64,000 nucleotides of DNA from Avena insularis (GCA_023614405.1 CM042685.1:232541661-232605660); one strand, 5' to 3'; shown: positions 32,995 to 45,300, counted from the stretch's first letter. Numbers and translations are program-made. Notes: generated by a model from the sequence alone, not told the origin.

Positions 32995-33971
32995 ATGCTT
33001 TATGCTTCACATAATCTTTATAGTATAAGTTAACGGATATTACAGATTACCAAGAGTTTATCTCTCTAGTTCTCTCTAGTAGCGTTGTCAGTTTGACAGA
33101 GAATTATGCAACATGCATTCAGTGGGTATGTCTTTTTTTCTGATTATTTACTCCTCTCATGCAGTGGATCGAGATAGATAAAATATCTTCAAAGCTGATA
33201 AGCAAAACAGGGTAGACGTTGCTACACATGGCGGCAGCAGAACTGTCAATACGTGAGATGCTTTTGTAGTTTAGTTTCGACACCTTTGGAATATTTTCTT
33301 GCCCATATATTTCTATGTGACTAAATGTTTGTCTCCTGCAACAGGTTCAAGCTATCATCGGCTTATAGATGGAAACTGTAAAGAAATGGATCACCGACTT
33401 GTTTATTTTTTCAGTTAATGTAAATCAGTAGTGCATTGTTTACCGTTCCAGAAGTTACGCGGGATCCCTACCTTCAAAGAAAAAGTATTCATGAGCTGAG
33501 AAGTGATAAGTAGTTCAGGAGAACGGCATGTCGAGAGCAGTCTCAGTATATTTGGGCGGCCCGCACGAGATGCTAGGTGTAACAGTCCACGAAGGTCCAT
33601 TAGGGCGTGATCTCAGGCAGTGGAAATAGGACCTGGGGATGCAAAACCGGACAGATTGGATGCCTGCAGTCGTGCCAAGTTGTGGTCTGGACGGCCCTCA
33701 AAGCAGCAACAGGCTAGGGCCGGGGGGAACAACTGAAACGATCGTTTCTTCAGAGCCACCCTCGTCTTGAGCTTTTTGAAGAATGCGGCGTCTGAGCAGC
33801 TACAACAGAGGGAGCTGGCGCGAGCTCTGGCGCTGCATTGAAATTCTGGCGGGAGAAATTCGGTCACTGCCTGCCGAAACTCGACCCCCTATTTAGTTCC
33901 ACCCTCTCACCGCCGAATTCCAAATCCACAATTTCCCCCACCCAATCGAACTCTTCCCTCTTCCGAGATCC
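32995..33971 (+). other. CYP97C 3' flank and gap before the next fragment
   Basis: 32995-33400 probably includes the CYP97C 3' UTR and the possible extra exon at 33165-33177. 33600-33870 is more GC-rich, and 33880-33971 ('ctatttagttcc', 'ctctcaccgccgaattcc', 'tcccccaccc') looks like a promoter and leader for the short frame that follows. No conserved gene is recognised. Confidence 0.4.
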
Positions 33972-34121
33972 ATGGAGGTGGAGGGAGCTTGTTCACCGGA
34001 TTGGACCAAGAGCTTGAAGCCGGTCGTTGCTACCGTGTCTTCTCCATCTTCCCTGACTTGTGTACTATCGAGTCCTTTTCTGATCTCGGAACTGCTCGGT
34101 TGGCTTGGGAGTAGCGATTAA
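33972..34121 (+). pseudogene. Possible truncated first exon of a host gene
   Basis: The ATG in a good grass context (gatccATGGAGG) opens a 49-residue frame (MEVEGACSPDWTKSLKPVVA...). It ends at a TAA lying inside the start of a TTAATCGG-rich repeat. The preceding C/T-rich leader resembles a real 5' UTR. This could be a gene whose downstream part was displaced by that insertion, or chance. I do not recognise the protein. Confidence 0.25.
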
Positions 34122-34577
34122 TCGGAATTCGGACGATTAACTGATTTAATCGGTCGGCTATTAATCGGTGCAATATACAAAAATTAGCACCTAAAACACA
34201 CATGACTCCTATTGCATCTCAACCACCCACCCTATTAAAGGCAGCTCGAGCTCTTGTATCTGAGGTCTGGTCGGCAACTACGAGGAACTGGTCAACAACG
34301 ACAAGGAACTGGTTGGTGATGGCTGAAATCGAGCTCCTGGAGGCAGGGATCAAGCGAGAGCTTCGCAAAACCTACTTCATTGGGGCGGGCTAGCGGATGG
34401 ATGGACGATATGTGTTGATAATTTTGTAATTTTTTTAACCAAGTGTAGTAGTTAATCGGGAACATATCTAGTAATCGGAGTGCCAGAGATATTAATCGGG
34501 CTAAAATAATACAAACGATTAGTGGTAATCGACACGGTCAGGCCTCTAGTAACCGATTAATCGGCCTATTAATCGCT
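34114..34577. mobile_element. TTAATCGG-rich DNA element, unclassified
   Basis: The left end agcgattaatcgg and right end cctattaatcgct are inverted matches. 'ttaatcgg' or its complement recurs at both ends (34119, 34139, 34151, 34451, 34493, 34557). The middle (34200-34390) is open in one frame (MTPIASQPPTLLKAARALVS...) but matches nothing known to me. No target duplication is clear. The end style suggests a hAT-type non-autonomous element. Confidence 0.45.
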
Positions 34578-35101
34578 GATTCGGCCGACTTTTTGAACGT
34601 TGGTTGTGATCGATTAGATCTATAAGATTGCTATGGAGGTTTATAGATCTGTGTTGATTGGAACACCTTAGTAGTTCAATACTTAGAATAGGACAGGTTC
34701 GTGATGTTCGCTGTAGATTTAGAGCTCCATGGTTTAGGTGTGAAATCTTGTGTAGGTCGTCATGCCTTCTCTGTGCGCGTGCCTCCTTCTGTGTCGAGCA
34801 CAAGAACGATGATCTTGTGTTCGTGCTCGTCGAGCAAAGACACGGTGGTCATGCCGGTGTCCCCCTCTTTGTTGACCTCTGCACAAAATCCTGCTCCTGA
34901 GCCTGTAATAACCGCTGTGCCTGATTGCTTGTTGATGTAGGTCCTTCTCCCGATCTGTCTGCTCCCTTGGTGAAAATCTATATGTCCTAGACGCGGCCTG
35001 ACAATGCAATCCTAAACGGGATCTGCCAGCAAGCCAACGATGGGTAGACTTTAATTGAGGCTTCAAAGAACACAATATGCAGAGTGTTTGCAATGATGTT
35101 C
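34578..35101. other. Intergenic, no gene seen
   Basis: Mixed sequence with short frames on both strands and no recognisable domain. A partial inverted repeat lies at 34794-34840 (cgagcacaagaac facing gttcgtgctcg). Confidence 0.5.
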
Positions 35102-35104
35102 TTA

Positions 35105-36226
35105 GAGCATCACTAACAGATACTGTAAAACGCTTAAACCCATAAAATTTTGGCGGGTTTAAGGTTTATGGGTCAGGCGTGCGAGCTAATAGAAACAGTA
35201 AACGGCTTGACCCATATTTTTTTCACGAGGCCCCATGAACGGCCCGGCTTGCCCCCTACTTCTATCGGTTGAAGCGGCGAACACGGGTCTAAACTCGCAC
35301 TCCCCCCCATCGTGAACCCTAGCTCCGCCGAGAAATAGTGGGACGTTCGAGCACGGATCGGAGTCGCCGAAAGCCCCATGGCATCGCTGTGCTGACGATG
35401 TGGCCAGGGGGTGGCCATAGCGGCGGGGGGAGCGGCCATGGAGGTGGCGAAGGAGATGGCGGCGTCGGAAGGCGCCTGTGCGACGACGAGCTCCACAAGA
35501 AGTGGGTCTACTCTGTCGGCGCGAGGAAGCAGGCAGCGTGGTGGTGGACCAATTAGGGACTAAGGCCACCGTCGTCGCTCTACCCGTACATGGAGGATCT
35601 CCCCGAGGAAGATCCGGCGTCGCCGCCTCTGGCTCCTCCGTCGCCGGAGCACATCCCCTCCATCCGGAGGTACATGCATGTCGGGGAGTCGTCGCTGAGC
35701 GCTCCCCGACACTTCTCCCCCACCATCTCGTCGGAGGACTAGGCACACGATGACGAGGAGGAGCGCGCCACGCTGCAGCATGCCACCCATGAATCGGAGG
35801 AGGATCACGAGGTGGAGCTCCCCGTGAACACGAGGAGGTGCTCTGGGCCATCGCTCGGTCCGCCAGATGGAGGCAGAGCCGCCCGCGAGCCCGATGTCGA
35901 GGTCATCATTGACGAGTAGGCACCGCTGTCCTTCGTGGCGCCGTGCCCGTGGAGCTCCGCCGAGCTCGATTTTGGTAGAAGGGTGACATGCCGCCGTCCC
36001 CGTGTAGCTCTGGCAACCTCTAGATCTAATTACCTCTTTTTTCTTTGCTACTTTTGATGTAAATTTGAAGTATGTATGCACTATGAATGATCATCACAGT
36101 AAAATTTTCCGGGAATTGCTTTAAAAAAAAATACTGGTCAAAAATCCAGGCTCTGGATCTGCGATGCCGAACCGCAAAGCGTGGACTCAGTGCCCTGTAA
36201 AGTTCGTGGATTTATTAGTGATGCTT
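35105..36226 (+). mobile_element. PIF/Harbinger-like element carrying a decayed frame
   Basis: The left end is gagcatcactaacag (35105) and the right end ttattagtgatgctt (to 36226), an imperfect inverted repeat. Both sides carry TTA (35102-35104 and 36227-36229), the 3-bp target duplication of PIF/Harbinger. The 1.1-kb element has no recognisable transposase, but a frame through 35399-35950 is protein-like (see next entry). Confidence 0.65.
35399..35947 (+). pseudogene. Decayed reading frame inside the Harbinger-like element
   Basis: A + frame reads Gly-rich sequence, then DDELHKKWVYSVGARKQAAW and a TAG. It continues with YPYMEDLPEEDPASPPLAPP, SIRRYMHVGESS and acid-rich stretches (AHDDEEERATL, HESEEDHEVELP), with two more stops. 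The composition looks like a once-real protein rather than chance. I do not recognise its family, and it may be a captured host gene piece or an element ORF. Confidence 0.4.
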
Positions 36227-36229
36227 TTA

Positions 36230-36760
36230 GGATGTATGTCTACTTAAATATTATAGGAAGATCAGTCTTCTTTAATTGTGATGAAGAAGTTTCCATGAGA
36301 TCTAACCTAATGTGATTTGTGTAAATTTTACACTGTTTCCTCCGTCTCGAAATAGTTTTAGAGATTTGTTTAAATTTACATATACTTATACGTAAAACAA
36401 GTTTAGATACATGCGAAAGACAAATCTTCAGTTTATATTTTGAGACAAAGTGAGTACAAGATTCCTAGTATTACTTTCTATGTGATATGATCAGCAGAAT
36501 TTTTTCATAGAATCTTAAATAAAAGGAGCCCTTACGGAATTACATCAGTCTATCTCCACCCTCGACGTGCTTGTCAGAGAAGGAACAAATTAAGTGATCT
36601 ACAGTACTATATGTTCAATCTGCATTCGCAAAAATCATCCTAGCACATCACAAACCAAACTCGCGTTCAACAAAAAAAAAGTCTACGTCTGTTTAGAACT
36701 CCCTCTCGCGGTCTCGCCTCTCGACAGGACCATTCGACCAGAGAGCTCGTCGCCGTGAAC
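36230..36760 (+). other. Upstream region of the RING-H2 gene
   Basis: It contains a decayed Stowaway-like element (36335-36454). The last 200 bases before the gene hold no clear TATA box. Confidence 0.5.
36335..36454. mobile_element. Decayed Stowaway-like MITE
   Basis: The left part 'tcctccgtctcgaaatag' and right part 'atattttgagacaaagtgag' are inverted matches. TA follows on the right. It is about 120 bp long and some 300 bp upstream of the RING-H2 start codon. Confidence 0.7.
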
Positions 36761-37387
36761 ATGGCGGCGCACGCGAGATGCCTGGGGACGTCACGCGAAG
36801 ACCCTTCGGCCAGCCCGACGTCGGGTCGTTCCCAGTTCGACCTCTCGTCGGGGGCGGCCACCGCCGTGGTGTTCCTCTCCATCGTGCTCTGCTTCATCCT
36901 GCTCTGCACCTACTGCCGCTGCGCCCGGCAGCGCGCCATGACAGGCGCGCGCGGGCACGGCGGCCGTGCCTCGCGCCATGGCTTCCCGAACGTCCTCCTC
37001 CGCCCCGCCGATGGCGCGCCGCTCCCCGTGGTGCGCTATGCTGGCGCCAGCGCCGGCGCCAAGAAACTACAGCAGCCCGAGAGGGATTGCCCCGTCTGCC
37101 TCGAGGCCTTCGGCGAAGACGACGGCGTCAAGGTCGTCCCGGCGTGCGGCCACGTCTTCCACGCCCCCTGCATCGACCGGTGGCTCGACGAGCGCAACTC
37201 CTGCCCGGTCTGCCGGTGCGCTGTGGTCTGCTACTACGCCGGCCGCGTAGACCGGGATGTCGGTGGCGACAGCGACGGTGACGACCAGGAGGTCGTCCTG
37301 GAGCGCGTGGTTGCCATGATTGAAGCAATCAGAGAAGAGGAGGCCGCGGCGAGGCGCGCGCCGGCGACTTTGAGGGCCGGCGGGTGA
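36761..37387 (+). CDS. RING-H2 finger protein, ATL type (probable E3 ubiquitin ligase)
   Basis: A single exon encodes 208 residues. The first ATG (gaacATGGCGG) is chosen; an in-frame GTG lies six bases upstream but is not a plant start. One membrane segment, residues 33-50 (AATAVVFLSIVLCFILLC), is followed by a basic Cys/Arg stretch. The RING-H2 domain is at residues 110-151, with ligands C-x2-C-x15-C-x-H-x2-H-x2-C-x10-C-x2-C, including the Trp of the E2-binding face (CIDRWL). A short acidic patch (169-175) and a helical Glu/Ala tail (177-200) end the protein. Short size, N-terminal membrane anchor, central RING-H2 and no intron are the ATL layout. The usual GLD motif is not obvious; GFPNVL (74-79) is in its place. 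ATL proteins are membrane-bound ubiquitin ligases, often in stress signalling; the target here is unknown. GC content is high, as in many grass genes. Confidence 0.9.
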   Translation: MAAHARCLGTSREDPSASPTSGRSQFDLSSGAATAVVFLSIVLCFILLCTYCRCARQRAMTGARGHGGRASRHGFPNVLLRPADGAPLPVVRYAGASAGAKKLQQPERDCPVCLEAFGEDDGVKVVPACGHVFHAPCIDRWLDERNSCPVCRCAVVCYYAGRVDRDVGGDSDGDDQEVVLERVVAMIEAIREEEAAARRAPATLRAGG

Positions 37388-38229
37388 TGATGATGCGGAC
37401 ATGCCCGCGTGTACAGCTACAGCTAACCTAACTGGGTAAGTTTGTCTTAGCTCGTGTGTGACCGTACAGAGAGATAATTCACGTTGGTGTAGGTTTTCTT
37501 TGAACGCACTGAGTTGTGTACAACCGAAGTTACAGAATATGATGACCGTCCTTGTTTGTTCAATAAATAACAACTCTTGAAAATTAGGTCTCTTATTTGT
37601 GTTGACGATTCAACAAAATTTATTCCATGAGTTATTTTATTTCACCGCATTACGATTCCGATAGACGCAAAACTAAGGCAAACATCTTTGAAAGGTAAAA
37701 TCTAATACTCTCTTCGATGCAGAATAAGTGTTGTTGATTTATTATTTGTGACATAATTTGTTAAACGTGCAGTGGTTAATCATTTTGAGCATATAACCAA
37801 CGACCACCTTAGTTGGAGACATTATCACCTTAGTTGGAGACATTATAAACCAGCTAGCATATATTCTCAAGGCCATCATACAAATTATACGGTGATACTA
37901 GACAGCAAGCCAGAAAATCCGAAAGAAGTCTCCTCCTTGTTGGCAAAAGGGAGCACAAATCATTGACCCATTCCTCACCTGACACTCCATTTTAGAATAA
38001 TTATCAATGGGGTCAAGCCAACTGGGAGACGTTTTGTTTCAAACTGATAGTAATATTATTGGATCGGCACTAGGTGGTTGCTTGAACTATATAACAAATC
38101 CAGTTGCAGTACTATGAGCCAATTTGTCACTTAGGAAAATTGCAGCCTGCTAGACAGTGACAGGTCGAATACAGTACCCAATTTGAGCCCTGTTCCAGAC
38201 AGTTCATCATATAGGATTTTTTTTAGGTA
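37388..38229 (+). other. RING-H2 gene 3' flank and intergenic sequence
   Basis: 'caataaataac' at 37560 is a likely polyadenylation signal for the RING-H2 gene. A 21-bp direct tandem duplication (caccttagttggagacatta, twice) lies at 37806-37848. Nothing else is recognised. Confidence 0.55.
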
Positions 38230-38380
38230 GCATATGAAATATAAGATATTTTAGCTTTGTGAAAGGAGTGTATCTAGACTTTTTTTAATATTTAGATTCG
38301 AAGTGAACCTACACACTGAAAGAGGTTTGGATACACTTATTTCACAAAGCTAAAACATCTTATATTTTGAAATGGAGGAG
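38230..38380. mobile_element. Decayed Stowaway-like MITE
   Basis: 'aaatataagatattttagct' on the left faces 'agctaaaacatcttatattt' on the right, and 'ggaggag' followed by TA closes the right end. About 150 bp, mostly foldback. Confidence 0.75.
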
Positions 38381-40100
38381 TAGTAGTTTGTAAACATCAA
38401 CCTTCGCATTCGCCAAGTCACAACAGGTCCATATTGGAAGAGAACGTATGGCTCGATAGTTACTTCAGCACAACATTATCTTTAGTGTAATTATTTGTCT
38501 ACAATACATGCAGCAGAACAGAACTGGGGCGCCCACTGCATGTTGCAGTTCAATTCACAAGCCATGTTTCAAGTTTCAACCAAGAGGAGCATGTCTTTGC
38601 ATTTGAACATAGGATCCCATCAGCTGATCCAGACTCTGACTGAAGCTGCGTGTGCGAACTGCGAAGGGAACTCAAAAGGCCTCCTGCTTGATGCAATCTA
38701 CTGATCTGGAAAGTTCCGGATGTAAAGCCAAGAGTTCTCCAGGCAACATTCTATGAATATCATCAAAGGTGGATCGAACCAACACTCTCTTCCATGACGA
38801 CCTGATTGCAAGTTATAAAACATCTCAAGTCCAAACTATTCAAGCAAGCACAAACAACATCAATCACATTTAATTAACCACAAAGATTGTTTAAACCTTA
38901 GTAAGGAAATCTTTTCTTCAAAAGTTATTCGTTTTGCCACTTCAATTAACATATGACAATTAATAGTAAACACCTTACTTTATACTTTACTTGTATAATA
39001 AGATATATTAATACTTAAATTCTTTATAAGTGACATTACTTTCAAAGTAAAACTGGAAGATAAACAATTAAGATGTAAGCAACCTTGAGTAGCATTCTAT
39101 ACTGTGTATTTTGTTGTTGTATAAATACATGTTGTTTCACACACTCACAAGCCTTAAACACAAATGTGAAGGTTATCTAAAAGTACAACACATTCCAAAG
39201 AAACCATTTCCAGTATCCAAACCCTAGAACAACGTTATTCTCGGGATTCGCGTTTATCAACCTGCATTACATTACTTATGCATAAAAGCATCTTGCTTCT
39301 TTAAACATTAGTTCTTACCGGACCAATGATGTAGATTTCAACTATTGGATCTTATATTGTCTTGAAGACCATGAGTGCATAATCTTGCAATCACAAAAGG
39401 CAAGTTCACACTTGCTCATGTCCTTTGATTATTTTCTGTAAAGTATTTTACAAATCCAGTATTGTCATCACCTGCATTTGAAAAGGGACAGAAAACACTA
39501 TTTTCATAATAATGTGATTATAGGTTATTTACCATGAGGTAATAACCTACTATAAGAGTTCTGGTGGTAAAGGAACATACCTAGGACTTAACAACCAATG
39601 TCGCCAGTGATTCTTGCGCCGTATATTACGCGTTGACCATGAGATTTGGAATGGGACGGAGAAGTCAGCTGTATCTTTTCCATCTCGCATGGAGCTGGAT
39701 GTGCGGGTCGTGGCTGTTATCACTCGTAGCGTGCATATTATTTATGGTAATTCATAGAGGATATGCACCATATGGGTGGGAGCCCTCAACATTCCACGAT
39801 AGTTACAGCATCTGAACGGTCTGTACCGCCATTGCCGTAATTCAATAGGTGGGCTGGCGTACACCAAGGAGACATGCGGGGTCGCGGAGAAGACAGTGAT
39901 TGGCTTGGATCTTAGTCTGGGCCTCACACCAAGGAAGTGTGAATGAACCTGCAATTCGGATGTGCAACAAAGCTAAGATCTCTCATGGGTAAAGTGACGC
40001 ACCTCTGCAGAGTGTAAGAACTGTAACTTGTTACTCCCTGTTCCGAGAAGGAGCTGCGAACGCGGCGGGAAAGGAACTCCATGAAAGTTCTGGTAAACCC
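38381..40100. other. AT-rich intergenic sequence, no gene seen
   Basis: It has short frames only. The 69-residue frame at 38495-38704 has no recognisable domain. 38800-39500 is strongly AT-rich, and 39600-40000 is more mixed and may already belong to an old retroelement. Confidence 0.4.
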
Positions 40101-40722
40101 ATGAAGGCTGATGGGCATAGCTTTTTAGAATAAAAACAACCTTTGAAGAAATGTTTACGAAAACCCGCATTGCCTACGACCTATGGTCTGTGGCTATAGA
40201 TATAGTGCATCAAACACTCCTTTTCTAGTGAACTTGCTGAGTACGCTCGTACTCAAAGTATCTTCTTAACCCTTGCTAGGTTCTAAAGCCAGTACAGACG
40301 ACGTCTACACCAAGTTATGCTCCAGGAATCATCATCAAAAGCTAAAAGCTCTTCAATGAAGTCAAGAAAGTCAACATATACATCAACTCAAGTGAAGACG
40401 AAGTTGATAATTAGATAAGAATATAATTTCTAACCATAGAACCTACTTCTGTAGAGTATTGCAATAGCAGTAATGCAAGTCTAGTAGTTCAGCTACTAGT
40501 TTTATAAGTATGGTAGCTATGAGTTATTTATTCCTGATTCTTCTTCGTAAAAAGTTTCTTTCTCTCTCTTTAACCTAGAGTGTTCTCTGGATCTTGTGTA
40601 AAGAGTTGAGTTGTAACCTATAGTCATGTCTTGGACCTGCTATGTTTCTGTTGTACTACTCTGAGGGATGTAATACTAGTGAATAGTGTTTCATTGGTGT
40701 TATATCAACGACTATAGTGTAC
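40101..40722 (+). repeat. Possible fragment of a Ty3-gypsy LTR
   Basis: 'ttgctgagtacgctcgtactca' (about 40226) forms a 7-bp-stem hairpin of a kind I associate with cereal gypsy LTR ends. It is followed by pyrimidine-rich sequence and 'ctctgagggatgtaatact'. No borders are defined. The fragment is cut at 40722 by the copia LTR. Confidence 0.35.
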
Positions 40723-42392
40723 TGATGGGTTTCGCGGCATAGTAAATCAAAATTTTCTACGGATGCGAACAGAGGAAGCCAAGATCTAATCTAGGAGATG
40801 CAAACAACGAGAGAGATTGGATTAGATCTTCATACCCTTGAAGATTCGCGTTGTGAGCGTTAATCGGGCGTGGGTGATGTAGTCGTACTCGCTTCTCCTC
40901 CTCGTGATCCGATCCGATCTAGCACCGCAAGTGGCGATACCTCCGTGAGATGCACACGTGCAGCACCTCGACGTCTCCTCCTTCCTTGGTATAGCAAGTA
41001 TGGTGGAGATATGGATTAGATCTACAACGCGACGGCGCGGTGCAAGTGGTGGAGAGTTTCTGCAGCAGGGCTTCGCCTACACGCAGTCGGGAGGGAGAGA
41101 GAGAGGAGGCAGGCGACTAGGCTTGAGGAAGGTGTGTGGGGGTGGTGTGCCCCAGCCTCTATATAGAGGGGTGGGCCAGCCCCAACCCCTCCCCAAGCCC
41201 TAGGCCTTGACAAAGGAGGAGGTGGGGGCAAGAGCCCCCTTCTAGAAGCTCCAAACTAGGGTTCCCTTGTTTGGGCGGCTGGAACCCTATGGGGCCTTGT
41301 GCCCTGGCCCAATGCGACAGGGCACTCCCTCATAGGACCATGCCCCTCCCGGCAGGTGGGACCACGTTGGCCCCTTCCGGAAGGTTCTAGAAGCTTCGGT
41401 ACAATACCGATTAACCTAACAATTCGAACTCCAAAAACTGCACCGCCATATATGAATCTTATTCTACGGACCATTCCGAACCTCTCGTGATGTCCCGGAT
41501 CCCATCCGAGACTCGAACAAAACTCATAAACCAATTATCCAATCTATCATAGCGTCGAGACACGTTAAGTGTGTGACCCTTCGGGTTCGAGAATATGCAA
41601 ACATGATCTTCTATCAATAATCAACAGCGGGGTCTGGAAACCCATATTGACTCCCACACATTCATCGATGATCATATCGGATAAACCACGATGCCAGGAT
41701 TCAATTAATCCCATATATATATTCCCTTCGTCTCGCGATATTTTACTTGCGAGATTCGATCGTCGATGCATCATACCTAGTTCAATCTCGTTCACGGCAA
41801 GTACTTTACGCGTTCCGTAATCCGATATCACTTTGTGATTAACTCCTTAACCACATGCTTGCAAGCGGTGTTGATATCGATTGAGTGAGCCTGAAGTATA
41901 TCTCCGACTTGGGAGGACAAATCCCATCTCGATACATACAACCCAATGATACTTTCCGATCACCGAGAGACACCTTTATGATCACCCTCTCATAGGATGA
42001 CGTTTGATGACCTCAAAGCTTTCTTCGATACCGTGGAGTTGCATTATCTCATGGTCTAAGGAATACAATATTTGACATAAGAAAAGCTTCGCAAAGACGA
42101 ACACGATGACACGATCTAATTGCTTCGCTTAGTTTGGATTTATCCATCATATCATTCTCCCAATGATATGATCTCATTATCAATTGACAACTCATGTCTA
42201 TGGTTAGAAAACTTAACCATCATTGATCAATGAGCTAGTCCATAGAGGCGTACTAGGGACACGGTGTTGTTCACAAACCACACAAGTATTAAAGTTTCCG
42301 CTTAATACAATTCTAGCATGGAATATAAACATTATCATGAACAAGAATTATAATAATAACATCTTTATTATTGCCTCTAGGGCATAATTCCA
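40723..42392 (-). repeat. Angela-like 3' LTR
   Basis: The LTR is about 1.67 kb and pairs with 47513-47915 joined to 59937-61212. A palindromic TATA region, cctctatatagagg, lies at about 41155-41168. The inner border has lost a few bases of the TGTTGG start. Confidence 0.9.
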
Positions 42393-45300
42393 TGATCTCC
42401 CACTTGCACTAGAGTCAATAATCTAGTTTACATTTGGCAACAATCTCACACCCATGGCATCGAGGTCTTTGATCATGTTTTACACGGAAGAGGTTTAGTC
42501 AACGGATCTGCGACATTCAGATCTGTATGTACTTTGCTAATCTTCACATCTCCATCGCTATATAATTTCGGATTATATGAAACTTGGTTGATATGCTTGG
42601 TCTTTGGATGATATCTTGGTTCCTTAGCGAGTGCTATGGCGCGATGTTGTCACACAATATCTCCAGTGGGTCCAATGCACTTGGAACCATGCCAAGCTCG
42701 ATGATGAAGTTTATCCAAACTCCTTCACTTGGCAACCTGCGCAGCCATGTATTCCGCTTCTCATAGATCCGCGATCACGCTTTGCTTGCGACTTCTCCAA
42801 ACTCACAGCTCCTCCATTCAAAATATACACGTATCACTTCGAGATTTAGAATCATCCTTGTCGATTGTCAAAACTAGCGTCGACGTAACCTTTTATGACG
42901 AGTGTTCATCACCCCATAGACTAAGAACATTTCTTTAGTCCTATTTAGGTACTTTAGGATGTTCTTCACGGCTGTCGATGTTCCTCTGGATCACTTTGAT
43001 ATCTGCTCGTCAAACTAAGAGCATTGGACACATCCGGTCTAGTACACAAGATGGCATACATGATCGAACCTATGGCGAGGCATAAGGCACTTTGCTCATA
43101 GCTTCCCTATCATTTACGTGGCTGGACACTTTGAGCCTTGCTCAATATCTTACGACAACATAGGCACCGAACCTTTCTTTGCCTTATCCATTGAACCTTT
43201 TTGAACTTTGTCTAGGTATGTACTCGCATAAAGCTATCGAGCGCCTTTGTCATCTCTATAGATTTTGATGCCCAATATATAAGCAGCTTCACCTAGGTCT
43301 TTCATTGAAAAACACTTGTTCAAATAACTCTTCACATCGTTAAGCATGTTGATGTCATTTCAATAATCAATATGTCATCCACATATAGTACCGAAACGTC
43401 ACCGAGCTCCCTCACTTTCTTGTAGATGCAAGCTTCAGAGCAATTTGGAACAAATCCAAAGCTCTTGATCACTTGATCAAAACGAAGGTTCCAACTCCGA
43501 GATGCTTGCTTCATCCATAAATGGGCGCTGAAGTTTGCATACTTTATCAAGATCCTTAGGATAGACAAAACCTTCGGGTTGCATCATATACAACTCTTCA
43601 TCAATGTTGCCATTGAGGAACGCATCTTGACATCCATCGCCATATTTCATAATCATGAAAGCAGCAATTGCTAATAAAATCCGAATGGACTTAAACATCG
43701 CTACGGGAGAGAAAGTCTCATCGTAGTCAACACCTTGAACTTGTCAAAAACCTTTCGTGACAAGCCGTGCTTTATAGACGGTAACATTACCATCCGCGTC
43801 CGCTTTTCTTCTTGAAGATCCATTTGCACTCAACGGCCTTTCGGTCGCTAGGAGGGTCCACCAAAGTCCATACTTGGTTTTCGCTCATGGATCCCAATTG
43901 GTTCATGGCTTCTAGCCATTTCTCGTAGTCTGGGCTCATCATCGCTTCCTCATAGTTCGTGGGTTCACCGTCTTCTACTAACAAGGAGTCCAAGACAGCT
44001 TCGTACCACTCAGAGGGGCACGTGACCTTGTCGACCTGCGGACGTTCGATGCACATCGTCAAGCTTCATGATCCTTGTCATTAGCTTCCTCTATTGTTGG
44101 TGCGGTGACTGGAACAATTTCAGGTCTGCGCTACTCTCCAATTCAAGAGAAGGTTCAATAACCTCGTCTAGCTCTACTTTCCTCCCACTCACTTCTTTCG
44201 AGAAACTCCTTCTCAAGAAAGGAACCGTTCTTCGACAAACACTTTGCCTTCGGTTCTATGATAGAAGGTATACCCAATAGTTTCCTTAGGGTATCCTATG
44301 AAGACGCATTTCTCCGCTTTGGGTTCGAGCTTGTAAGCATCAACTTCGGACGTAAGCCGCATCCCAAACTTTAAAACGACAACTTAGGTTTAGCACCAAA
44401 CCACAGTTCATACAAAGGTCATCTCAGCAGTTTAGATGGATCCCTATTTAAAGTGAATGCAGCGGTTTCTAATGCATAACCCCAAAATGATAACGGCAAA
44501 TCAGTAAGAGACATCATCGATCGGACCATATCTAATAGGGTTCGATTCCGCTCAGACACACCATTGCTTGTTGTGGTGTTCGGGTGGCGTGAGTTGTGAA
44601 ACGATTCCACTTGCTTTAAGATGCGTGAGAAAATCATAACTCAAATATTCACCTCCACGATCGGATCGTAGAAACTTAATCTTTACATACAATGGTTCTC
44701 CACTTCATTCTGAAATTCTTTGAACTTTTCAAACGCTTTCAGATTTATGTTTCATTAAATAGATATACCCATATCTACTTAAGTCATCGGTAAAAGTGAG
44801 AAAATAGCGATATCCACCGCGTCAAACACTCATCGGTCCGCATACATCGGTATGTATGATTTCCAACAAGTCCGTTGCTCGCCCATCATACGGAGAACAG
44901 GTTTTGATCATCTTGCCCATGAGGCATGGTTCGATGTGTCAAATGATTCAAAATCAAGAGACTCCAAAAGTCCATCGAATGGAGTTTCTTCATGCACTTT
45001 ACACCAATATGACCTAGACGACAAAGGCACAAATAAGTAGTATTATCACTATCTACTTTGCATCTCTTAGCCTCAATGTTATGGATGTGTGTTTCATCCC
45101 TTTCGAGATTTAGAAGAAATAAACCATTCACAATAGGTGCATGACCATAAAGATGTTACTCATATAAATAGAACAACCATTATTCTCCGATTTAAATGAA
45201 TATCCGTCTTGCAATAAACAAGATCTAGAAATAATGTTCATGCTCAACGCAGTATAATAACACTTATTAAGGTTTAAAACTAATCCTAAGGTAAAACTAA

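Noticed and set aside
37806..37848. 21-bp direct duplication as a transposon footprint
   Set aside because: No inverted ends or element lie between the copies. It is a simple tandem duplication.
38495..38704. 69-residue frame (MSTIHAAEQNWGAHC...)
   Set aside because: It is isolated, has no recognisable domain and no promoter or splice context, and its size is expected by chance.
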